From the NCBI RefSeq assembly GCF_014529535.1, contig NW_023503501.1, forward strand, positions 558,001 to 622,000: a stretch of 64,000 nucleotides of DNA, read 5' to 3'. A program made the translations under genes and the position numbers. The notes under the pieces were generated by a model. That model was given only the letters and a program-made list of their open reading frames with translations. It was not told the DNA's origin and did no database searches. Origin of the DNA: Bradysia coprophila. Its lineage: Eukaryota > Arthropoda > Insecta > Diptera > Sciaridae. Shown here in pieces: positions 51,274 to 61,240 of this stretch (position 1 is its first letter; every line of letters begins with the position of its first letter).

Positions 51274-53923
51274 ATGGGATCGAATAGAAAATTTTCGGAC
51301 ACAATTATGTTTCTATACAATTTCGGAAAGTATTGTGGTTTATCGTGCTACAGTCTCTCAAAAAAACAGACGACATACGAAGTGTCTTTCGAAACAACCG
51401 ACTTTTTACAACTCTGTTCGGTTATTGCGGCATTTCTGACTCTGATTTATTACAACATTATAACTGAATGGAAAATTACAAATGGTGCGAAAAATACGGT
51501 CATTTTTAACAGTGGTCAGCAGATTCTTGTTAGAACAGCATTAATATCGGCACTATGCGGAATGTTGCAAGTATTATTGATGCGACGAGTATTTTGGGAA
51601 ATTGTTAACTTACTGAATGGAATCGACTATCAGGTACATGGACAATAACCATCATTTTACAGACAAAATTTCTACAAATAAAAAACAATTTTAGATGATG
51701 CAGTTGCTCAAAATTCAGATAAATTATAACAGCCTGTTCCGTCAGACGCTTATTTATGTGACTTTCAGCTTTGTACTATTGGCATTGGTTTATTGCAGTT
51801 TGGGCTACTATTTCTATATCATAGACGGCGGTTACAATGGACTACACTACCTTTTGTCTTTTGTACTGTCAAATGTTGCGTTCGTGTGTCTTACAATCCA
51901 ATTTCAAGTACTTATGTATTCCGTGTACATGAGATTTTCGAAAATGAATAGTTTGGTTGAGTAAGTGGATTAGGCCATGTTAAACTCTACATACTTTTGG
52001 TAGACATAAGTCGTAGTTCGTTTAACAAGTAATAGTATGTCCTTTATGGAAACAGGATTTAATCGGATGAATGTTTCTGTCGCCCAAGGACTCTGTGACA
52101 AAATAGCCCTCGTATCTGTTTCCAACATTTTCCCATTGATACATAAACTTCAATTACTCACTGAGGCCCGGTGCAATATGTGGTCAAGTGGGTGAAAAAT
52201 AGAAAGTCGAGAAACGTTGTCCACTACGTATTTCCCTCGTTTGTCAGTAGGCGTGAGTAAAACGTACTAAACATAAACGAAGATAACGATAAGGCGAGGT
52301 CGAGGTCAACAAACTTTCGAAAACGTGACTTTTCATTTTTGTCCCAATTTATGTAAAGAATCTTCAATGCTGAAAGGAGGTGCAGCGACCTTGCCTTTGA
52401 ACAATTTTGGTTCGTAATATCTATTTTTCTTACATGTGCAGTAATTTTGCGTAAGAGATGTGAAAATTGGTGGCCCCAAAGTTTCCAACACATCGTATGC
52501 GCAAAAATCTAGTTAGGGACAAGATTAAAAGTAATGAAAACAAAGCACTATGCACTAGAAGTGTGATTGTCACAGCATTAGTAAGGAACAACGTTTTTCC
52601 TGAACGACGTGGGAAATAAGCGACGAAGCACATTACAGTCACAACATTAGATCATCGATACATGAGACCTCGCATGAGACAACAGTTGCACTTGTCAATA
52701 ATTTCCGATTTATCCTGCTAGATAAATAAAATAGTGACGTCACAACGTGGTTTCGAGTATGATAATAGTAGATTATTCACCTCTGTCCACATGTTTATTT
52801 AGACACTTGGGGAGTTATTGCATGAGCCGAAGGCGAATGGTATAACCCCAAGTGTCTAAATAAACATTTGGACAGAGGTGAATACGCTATTTTATCTACC
52901 GACGGCGAAATAATAGCACTGTTTCACTGCTATTATTTCACCTAGGTAGATAAAGAATTTTACTTACAGATCCAACTTGTTGCAGAAAGAAGGTCATCTG
53001 CTTATACCCTCCAAAACATTAGAGTTTCAAAAGATTCTTTTCTCAATAGCAAATATAACCGACCAATTAAACGCTGTCGTACCGAAGATATGCTACTACT
53101 TTGGACCAACTGTTTGTTCCTCTTCCGATAAGATAATTTTTTTTTGTTAATTTACACTCAATTTCAGATGATATTTGCATTCGGCGGCTTATTTGCAATA
53201 TCGGTCTTCAACTTTCACAATTTCTATAGGACATTGGGCGAAAAGCACACACCTGAATTTTACTTACTAATTTTCGCCTATGATATTCTCAGCTTATTGT
53301 TTTGCGTCTGGGCTGGGCTGTGCATTTCGATCTCTGCCTTTAACACTAGCTCGGTAAGGTAATTGTAATCATTTCGTAACAAATGTCAATACTTACATTC
53401 ATCCGGTTATAAAGGCTAAAAGGATGGGCGTTCTGGTTCATAAAGTCATGGCACGCACAAACGAGAAAGCTTTCATTCTTAGGGTGAGGTCGAGCTTTTT
53501 GTACCATAGTGCTTTGTGACTTAATGACTTTCTTGTACAGCTAAAAATCCTTTCCCAACAAATTCTCCATCGGTCGCCTGACGCTTCATTTGGCATTTTC
53601 TCCTTAAATTGGTCCCTTGCATATACGGTAGGTATTCACATTGATGTGTTTAGTACGACAACGTTTTGATGACGCTTTTTCCTTCGGAATTCTAACTGTC
53701 GCTCTCACGTAGCTATTTCCCAAATTTAGTGTCAAAATTTTCTCAAAATAAATAATTGTCGCCTTCAAAATGTTGTAGCGTCCTAAACAGATCCATTTTC
53801 AGCGTTATCCAGATAATAAATGTTACATTTTCCGCATGACAGTATGTTGCATCCGTTGTGTCGTACATCGTTATCTTAATTCAGTTTGAAAATTATATTG
53901 CTGACGATTCAAAAGCTCATTGA
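51274..53923 (+). CDS. Gustatory receptor A (insect 7tm_7 family), 7 exons, 396 aa
   Basis: Insect chemosensory receptor, a multi-pass ligand-gated channel subunit of sensory neurons. Exons: 51274-51633, 51695-51960, 52970-53111, 53168-53353, 53415-53483, 53541-53627, 53843-53923. Phases match and the total is 1191 nt. The protein has many hydrophobic segments and no signal peptide. The last exon reads YVASVVSYIVILIQF, the family's TM7 signature (TYxxxxxQF) with Ser for Thr. Short phase-0 introns near the C-terminus are typical of the family. The start at MGSNRKFSD aligns with receptor B (MNSRKSF). The 1-kb intron 2 holds palindromic transposon pieces. AATAAA follows at 53953-53958. The tastant is unknown. 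The exon 3 donor (CCAACT then gtttgt) was chosen by analogy with receptor B. Confidence 0.88.
52775..52954. mobile_element. Hairpin-rich small element, copy 2, in receptor A intron 2
   Basis: A palindrome of about 115 bp (cacctctgtccacatgttta mirrored by taaacatttggacagaggtg) followed by a second hairpin (gacggcgaaataatagcac / tgctattatttcacc). Same unit as 27702-27833. Confidence 0.75.
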
Positions 53924-53952
53924 CAGCAGAGGTTCATAAGATTGTGTTGGCG

Positions 53953-53958
53953 AATAAA
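53953..53958 (+). terminator. Polyadenylation signal of gustatory receptor A
   Basis: AATAAA 30 nt past the TGA stop of receptor A. Confidence 0.4.
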
Positions 53959-54074
53959 ATCGTAAAGATGAGGTGAAATTTTACTCGAAACTAAAATTTG
54001 CAAAATGATTTGTTTGAACATCAATTTTATGAATAAAGTATGCAGCCATTAAACAGTTGTTGATTATGATCATT

Positions 54075-55122
54075 AGGGAACGTCAGATTGTTCGAATAGA
54101 AACGGAATGTCCAACACAAATGGAAACACAAAGAGGGATTCTTTTGAATTTCGACTGACCCGAAATCGGCGCTATTTTTTCCGGGACTTTTTTATATATG
54201 CCTAGTTAGGCCTTGGTGCCTAGGCCCCAAAACCAGTCTCAGATATTTTTGATCTTCCATACCTGGCTGGTTGTAAGTGGCCAAAAGTCGAAAATTGAGG
54301 TTTCGTAGTTCGGATTTCATTTCAGTAAGGTGGCGAGGACACGGGCGTGTATGGGTTCGTTGGAAAGCTGAGGTCAAGTACTCCTGGGGCAAATATTACC
54401 TTCATAAAATTTGCTGATAATCGGCCGAAAATATGACTTCTGGAAAATTTCTCAGAATCGATGGAACCTCCGTGAACTTTGATGAGAGCTGTGACCTCAC
54501 TAATGCAATTATTTGATTAAATTATTACTTATTATGAATGTGGAGGACCTCAGCTTTACACCGATATCCATATTTAGTAGTTTGGCGGAGTGAAACACAC
54601 AGTTTTCATCTGTTACGTAGTCACGTACCAAACCAAGCAATGTTCAGCAACTTTGTTCTACTCGTCAATACCTTTCATTTGATATATCACAAGCAGCTAT
54701 TGCGTGCGTATTTCGGTAGATATCGTCGAAAGACTGAAAAACACATATAAGGCCCTAGCTCTGGAAGGGCCGACCCTACCATGCCCATTTTCGAACTTGA
54801 CCTTACTTTTGTCGATACCAATCGGGGAAAAAAAGAATTTTCAAAAAAGGTTGTGATTTACTCAAGCTAGAGGGGTCAAAGACGGACGGACAGACGGACG
54901 GACGGACGGACGGACGGACGGACATTTTTTTTATTGCGGATTCGTCATCTATTAACATAACCAAATGCTTTGCCCTTACTGTCTGCTTCCAATTCGACGT
55001 GTTACAAACGGCATATTAATCTTATAAGCCCCCAGTACTTCGTACGGGGCTAAAAAGTTTGTGTTTTCGTTTCTGTTGGAGGTTTCGTTTCTGTTCGAGG
55101 TTCGAACAACCTGACGTTCCCT
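54075..55122. mobile_element. TIR transposon, about 1.05 kb, containing repeat copy C
   Basis: Left end gggaacgtcagattgttcga and right end tcgaacaacctgacgttccc are inverted matches, flanked by TA on both sides. The end sequence is related to 15544-16601. Inside, about 54540-55056 matches the 3' half of repeat copies A/B, with a (GGAC)n tract and the cgtacggggctaaaaa end. Confidence 0.7.
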
Positions 55123-55215
55123 ATTGACTTAGCTTTGTGAGACAATTTTAACTTAAGAAACTGTGACGATATATGTATCAGTCCCAGGCCTTGTTTTAGC
55201 AGGCAGCCACCTATC

Positions 55216-55538
55216 CACGCCATTAGTCGTATAAATTTATACGTCAGAGAGAGCTTTTTTCTCCTTTGTTACGATCTGTCAGCTTTTCTATTTTGCGATT
55301 TAGTATGGAAATGAAAACTAAAATTGAGATATCTTTGCTGTTTTAAGTGATTAATCGATTCAAACACATTTTAAAACATTTTGGTCCAAAAAAATATGAA
55401 AAACCACTTAAAACAGCAAAGATATCTCAATTTTAGTTTTCATTTCCATACTAAATCGCAAAATAGAAAAACTGACAGATCGTAACAAAGGAGAAAAAAG
55501 CTCTCTCTGACGCATAAATTTATACGACTAATGGCGTG
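55216..55538. mobile_element. 323-bp long palindrome (fold-back MITE)
   Basis: cacgccattagtcgtataaa and its inverse tttatacgactaatggcgtg are the ends. The arms, about 140 bp each, are almost perfectly complementary, including gagatatctttgctgtttta and its inverse. High arm identity suggests recent origin. Confidence 0.9.
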
Positions 55539-55678
55539 AATTATCTCATTTAAAGCTTTATGAATGACAGAACAAAGGTTTTATCGGGTCACTCATACTC
55601 ATACACATGTCCAGCCCATGACTGAAATTTACAAACCAGCAGAGGGGTGGATAAACCACAAAAAGTCACAACAATGAT

Positions 55679-56199
55679 AAACTCTCTAAATGACCGTTTT
55701 TCTAAATTTCTTATTTGTCTTAAAGTACACGACATCTCAATTGTCTCACATCTTATGATTTCCACGTTTTCAATGAATTCCACACATTCCACACAGCTCA
55801 CACTGTATCAGCATGATCCGCTGTTGTTTCCAAGGTTATTAGGAGGTTGGGCCAACAGCCTTTTTTCGTGGTGGCATTAAATTTAAAAAAAATGGCTGCT
55901 ACTGTGTTGCTGTTGCGTTTCAAATTAGTTAAACTCTTCGCTGTGGCATTAAAGTGAAAATATAAGTGACCGCTGCGAAGAATTCACCTAATAATATACA
56001 ACCTTGTCAACCACAGCGAATCATACTGATACATAGTGTGAGCTGTGTGGAATGTGTGGAATTCATCGAAAACGTAGAAACCATAATATGTGATAAAATT
56101 GATATGTAGTCTATCATTTCTCTATAATATTCGTTATGGAGAAATGAGAGAAGTTGGAGAAATAAGAGATTTAGAAAAAGACGGTCATTTAGAGAGTTT
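55679..56199. mobile_element. About 520-bp fold-back element
   Basis: Ends aaactctctaaatgacc and the inverse ggtcatttagagagttt; inner arms gaattccacacattccacac and the inverse gtgtggaatgtgtggaattc. A less well paired centre of about 170 bp. Confidence 0.85.
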
Positions 56200-56800
56200 T
56201 CGTAGTATACAACACAATTCGTATCCTCTCGAAATTCATATCTATCGGGAAAATCAAAGAAAATATTTTTAGAAAATCCAACTATTTTTGGGAATACATT
56301 CCGTCATATTTTATTGATTTTCCCGCACATTTCCTGTATTTTCCTTGATTTTCAAAAAACAAAAATTGCAGGAAAATTTGAAAAAATGTGGAAAAATATA
56401 GGAAAATTCAAAAAATTTGAGAAAATTTAGGAAAGGTAAATGCTTTTTGCACCCGGGTGCAAATGACATATAAAGACTATTTGCAACCAGCTGCAATGAA
56501 AATCACGCTTTTGTTATGGAAATTATAACAGAAACGTTACCGTTGCACTGGAAGCACAATCCACATACATTCCACAATTTTTGGCTGTATATCTTTATTT
56601 AATACAAAATAAAGAGACTGCAAATCGAGTTCAGTTCTTTTGTAGATTGTGTTTGGTGTTTATTTCAGGAATTATTATGTACAACATGCGAATTATGGCG
56701 AATATTTAGTGAAATGATGGCAAATGGATACGGGGATGATTTACCCGTGCCCAAGGTGATCCGCTACAAAAATGAAAATCCAATTCCAATAGTTAAACGA

Positions 56801-58234
56801 TTAGCTTAAGGTGGAACCCGAATATGCAACTGAAAGTCCCAGAATCAGCAATATTTTTTGGATTCCACTTTTCGCACAGCTTCCAGCACTGCGTTTGAAA
56901 ATATGTAACGGAAATTCGTCAGCCATTTTCTGATATCCATTGACATTCGGATGCAAATAGTCTCCTGTATTGTACAAATCCGCCAGCTGATCCGGATGAG
57001 TTGCATTCCGCAGTATTACATCAAAATCAATCACTTCATGGAAAGCGTCACTTTCACGAATCCATTTGTTGACTCGCTGTCTCGTTGCTTCTCGATTGGG
57101 ATCGGTATACGCTTGCAGTGTAACATTCCCATTTGGAGCACTGAATGGTGTAATCGTTCCGGCAAAAACAGGCACATTAAATGCATGTACGCGAAGAAGA
57201 ATTTGCTTGTAGGCAGCAATTATGCGGTCTCCAACGTTCTGTTGGGACGCAATGTCAGTGGCAGTGGTACCAATGTCATTTACACCTTCAAAAATCATGA
57301 CATAGGAGAGACCAGGCTGTGCGAGTACATCACTGTCGATTCGTGACAGGACATTAGGACCTAAACCATCGTACAATATGCGGTTTCCTCCTGCTGCCTT
57401 GTTGATTACTGCAATATTAGAAGTATCGTCGTTCATCTGCATTCGGTCGAGAAGGAGATCTGGCCATCTGTTGTTTCCGTCTGTATCACTTCCTCTACCA
57501 TCGGTGATGCTGTCGCCGACGATGACAAAAGTTTGAGACAATGAAGGGACTAACACTTCTACTGACGACAGGAAATACCAATGTGCAGCACTAGCAAGTG
57601 TCGGCCCTGTCAATGAAGTAGCAGAAACCTGGTTTCCGTTTGTCCACCAAGACGTCGTTCTACTACCAGGGTGCGAAGTAATGTAGTTACTTTCTTGTCC
57701 TTCAGCCAAATACATTGTAACTGTCAAAATTGATTGAGGCTGTACCGACATATCGATAGGATCAGAAACTACTAAAGCGCCTTGTGGTATAGTAAATTTA
57801 TTGTCACCACTAAACGTGACCGTCTTCATTGTTTGCGTTTGAATAGAATTGATACCGGCAACTTGATTGCTAGGCAAAGCTACGGTGACTGCTGTTATAG
57901 GTAGATCGTAGATACCGAATGCATTGGAAATTTGCAGTCGGATTCGGATCCCACCAATTGACGTTCTAATTGTCTGGCGGATAGTTGCATTTTCGAACAC
58001 ACGTCCAGTTACGTTCTGAAATGTTTTTTTTTTGCATAAAATTTTTTTAAATTCTGTCAAATTACTTAAACGATTCAAGCATACAAACGGAGGCGATGGA
58101 AGGTTATTAGGTTCCGTCAGTTGCGGCATGTTTCCCCATGTTGGAATCCAACGATTGCTAGATGGTTGACCTTCACTGCATTGACACAGGTACACAGCTA
58201 GTAGCAACTCATAAAAACTGACCATTTTGACCAT
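56801..58234 (-). CDS. Secreted SGNH/GDSL esterase of fungal/bacterial type, 2 exons, 454 aa
   Basis: Predicted extracellular lipase or acyl-esterase with an SGNH hydrolase fold. Exons on the minus strand: 58234-58085 and 58015-56801. The whole span is one open frame (477 codons), but 58084-58016 looks like a 69-nt intron (GTATGC...TTTCAG) without stops. Removing it joins PPF to NVTGRVFENATIRQTI, which restores the family sequence. Residues 1-22 are a signal peptide. Catalytic blocks in the spliced protein: GDSITDGRGS (S219), AGGNRIL, EGVNDIG (N296) and DYLHPN (D402, H405). The N-terminal domain (WIPTWGNMPQLTEP, RIRLQISNAFG, SHPGSRTTSWW) resembles two-domain GDSL esterases that I know from filamentous fungi and some bacteria rather than animals. 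A hydrophobic C-terminus (about 435-454) could be a GPI-anchor signal. AATAAA lies at 56659-56664. The natural substrate is unknown. Confidence 0.88.
   Translation of the reverse strand: MVKMVSFYELLLAVYLCQCSEGQPSSNRWIPTWGNMPQLTEPNNLPSPPFVCLNRLSNLTEFKKILCKKKTFQNVTGRVFENATIRQTIRTSIGGIRIRLQISNAFGIYDLPITAVTVALPSNQVAGINSIQTQTMKTVTFSGDNKFTIPQGALVVSDPIDMSVQPQSILTVTMYLAEGQESNYITSHPGSRTTSWWTNGNQVSATSLTGPTLASAAHWYFLSSVEVLVPSLSQTFVIVGDSITDGRGSDTDGNNRWPDLLLDRMQMNDDTSNIAVINKAAGGNRILYDGLGPNVLSRIDSDVLAQPGLSYVMIFEGVNDIGTTATDIASQQNVGDRIIAAYKQILLRVHAFNVPVFAGTITPFSAPNGNVTLQAYTDPNREATRQRVNKWIRESDAFHEVIDFDVILRNATHPDQLADLYNTGDYLHPNVNGYQKMADEFPLHIFKRSAGSCAKSGIQKILLILGLSVAYSGSTLS
58016..58084 (-). other. 69-nt stop-free intron in the SGNH esterase gene
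   Basis: Begins GTATGC and ends TTTCAG on the minus strand. Its length is a multiple of three and it has no in-frame stop, so unspliced RNA would add 23 Lys- and Cys-rich residues (51-73) between two conserved parts of the protein. Base content is far more A/T-rich than the flanking exons. Confidence 0.75.
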
Positions 58235-58559
58235 TTTATTGAAGGGAAAACGCCACCTTTGTAGAAATCCTTGTATAAACCACAGAGTCTGAAACTACCG
58301 ACCAATTTGATATCTCGTAACAATGATCACAAGCCAAATTAATGAGCTTTGCAGTTTATTTAAATTTTCTAATTAATTTTGTGAAATCGTGAGAAAATTT
58401 TAATTGAATGTCAGCATTATCGAATTCTAAAAGCTGGTATAACTGGAACGACCACAATATATAATTTGCTGATAAATAAAAACGGAGATAACGTTATCTC
58501 CTAGATATTTTTTGAATTGTCTGTGACATAATTCAGTGTGTGCATCAGTGCATCGTCAT

Positions 58560-58701
58560 CAGTGCCGGACTGGCTCAAAAAAGGCCTTCGAGCGTTGTAT
58601 GGAGACGTTTTTCAAAAAGCCCCTCGTTGTCATTTCTCCATACAAAAATCAAAAGGCCTTTCGGGAATCGCCCGAACGCCCATAGGGCCAGTGCGGCACT
58701 G
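58560..58701. mobile_element. hAT-type MITE, 142 bp, with 8-bp target duplication
   Basis: Ends cagtgccggactgg and the inverse ggccagtgcggcactg, flanked by atcgtcat at 58552-58559 and 58702-58709. Eight-bp duplications and CAGTG ends are marks of the hAT superfamily. Lies about 320 bp upstream of the esterase start codon. Confidence 0.85.
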
Positions 58702-59208
58702 ATCGTCATATCGTCACTAAAGTACTGAAGGTAACCGAAAACCCTCAACGGATCTCGACTTTCTGGTGCGTTCACCTGGAAGCAGGGATGCGTGCGTTAC
58801 TGCGCATTTACAGTATTTTCAGTGACTACATACTTTCCTGTCTTCTCTATGCGAAAGTTGAACATCACATTTTTTTACTGTAAGGGCACAGCGTCTGAGC
58901 AAATGTCATTGGATTTTAAAAATTATTTTTTCCTGGTGGATGACAATTGTGTCAAAATGGGCATATAAATTAAGATTGGCTCACCTAGTTTGTGTATATT
59001 ACGTAGGTGGAAGCACGGGGTTTCAGGGGGTTTCGAACATTTAGTTTTTTCATGTTGCAGATATTGCAGTGTCAAATTATGTCCAAGATGTGACATATTT
59101 GCAAGGTATTGGCCTTTTTCACAAAGTATAATCAGCGTAACCTTCGTAAGGTACGCCCCTGGTGAGGTCTTTTTTCTAATTTCTGTTTGGAACTACCAAA
59201 TACCAACT

Positions 59209-60245
59209 ATTTGACCTACCAAAACTACCACATTTTCGAATTGCAATGTTAACTGTGAACTATCGGTTATCAGATAACAGATAATTATTATTTGCCTGGT
59301 GTTGATATGCTCATGGTGGCTTTGCAATTTTGAATGTCGATCCAGTCCACAACTACCAAAACTACCGACTACCAAATTTCCGATTTATAAATAGCCGAGC
59401 ATGTAGAATAATTTCGTCAGTCGGTGCGTAGTTCTCGAATAGTAAACATCTCTTCCCCAAAAATTACGTTTGGTAGTCAATTATAGCCTTGGTAGTCCAA
59501 CTACCAACTACCAAATTTTCGAATTGCAATGTTAACTGTGATCTATCGGTGATCAGAAAACAAATAATTATTATTTGCCTGGTGTCGATATGCTCATGGT
59601 GGCTTTGCAATTTTGAATGTCAATCCATCTCGCAACTACCAACTACCAAATTTCCGATTTATAAATAGCCGAGCATGTAGAATAATTTCGTCAGTCGGTG
59701 CGTAGTTCTCGAATAGTAAACATCTCTTCCCCAAAAATTACGTTTGGTAGTCAATTATAGCCTTGGTAGTCCAACTACCAAATTTTCGAATTGCAATGTT
59801 AACTGTGAGCTATCGGTGATCAGATAACAAATAATTATTATTTGCCTGGTGTTGATATGCTCATGGTGGCTTTGCAATTTTGAATGTCAATCCAGCTCGA
59901 AACTACCAACTACCAAAAATACCGACTACCAAATTTCCAATTTATAAATAGGCGAGCATGTAGAATAATTTCGTCAGTCGGTGCATAGTTCTCGAATAGT
60001 AAACATCTCTTCCCCAAAAATTACGTTTGGTAGTCAATTATAGCCTTGGTAGTCCAACTACCAACTACCAAATTTTCGAATTGCAATGTTAACTGTGAGC
60101 TATCGGTGATCAGATAACAAATAATTATTATTTGCCTGGTGTTGATATGCTCATGGTGGCTTTGCAATTTTGAATGTCAATCCCGCTCGAAACTACCAAC
60201 TACCAAAAATACCGACTACCGACTGAGAGCTACCAAAACTACCAA
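59209..60245. repeat. Tandem array, about 280-bp unit, 3.6 copies, promoter-like
   Basis: ttttcgaattgcaatgttaa recurs at about 59233, 59516, 59783 and 60073 (spacing 283, 267, 290). Units also share tgctcatggtggctttgcaa, atttataaatagccgagcat and many actaccaa motifs. Three units contain a TATA box and TCAGT at fixed spacing. Confidence 0.9.
59386..59421 (+). promoter_or_regulatory. Repeated core-promoter-like motif (TATA + TCAGT), first of three
   Basis: TATAAATAG at 59386 and TCAGT with its A at 59419, 33 bp apart. The same pair is at 59660/59693 and 59943/59976, again exactly 33 bp apart. This is the spacing of an arthropod TATA box and initiator. No coding sequence was seen just downstream. 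Confidence 0.45.
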
Positions 60246-60254
60246 ATTTGTGGA

Positions 60255-60364
<110 letters not shown>

Positions 60365-61240
60365 CGGCCATAATAGGGTATTTTTTCTAGAAGAAAAAAG
60401 ACCTAAAAACAAATGTTTAAAAACCCCTGCTGAACCGTGGCGATCCTCTTGTCAAACGGACAGTACATAAACAAATTCCATCATTTATTTAGGTCGGCCC
60501 TTCCAATTTTGCGTTGATGTGATCGACAAATATGCTGCTCATGTATTTCTCGCCTTAGGGCCAGATAAGTTTTTCGAGTATATCTACAGAATAACAAATT
60601 TGATTAATGTAAATTAAATAGATAATAATGACGATACTGATCCAGTCAATTATTTTTTTAAAAATAAAATCGGAACAGTGTATCGTAAATTAAGTCTCTA
60701 GAAACAGAGGGCATTTTGGGCCGAGGTGTTTTTCATATGTAAATCGAGTAAATGTCATCAAATTTTCCTAAATTTTGGTAAAAAAGAAACAAATTGGACC
60801 TTTAGACTGAAGCTGCTAAGGCCCTAAGTCTTTTTTCGTATAAGAAACGAGTAAATTCTTGCCGATTCGGCAAGTTTTTTTTAGGTAAGTACTAATCGCA
60901 CAAAGTGCGAATAGTCAAATAAAGACTAATCGCACTTTGTGCGAATAACTTTTTCGTTTTTTTAACAACATTCCATCCAAGAAAAAATGCAATCCCACAC
61001 ATGTTAAAGTATGTCCTGTAGCCCCTCAACTAATTAAAATAACATTTAATTTACGTTTAATTAAGGAATGTTCGTTTTGTGGAAACAATATGAGGCTACA
61101 ATTTCAATTTTCGTATTATGTCTACTTTGTAATTATTAATCAATCGATTAACCATGGCCACGGCCAGTCATCGTTCATTATGTTAAATTTGAATTTTAGT
61201 TTGGTAGGTCGTGTTAAGGTTATATGTTGTTCGCATTAAA

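Larger units (their letters stand above)
53960..56650. other. Intergenic region packed with inverted-repeat elements
   Basis: No exon recognised between receptor A and the esterase. Almost all of it is covered by three elements (54075, 55216, 55679), then short palindromic gcacccgggtgc sequence near 56448. Confidence 0.65.
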
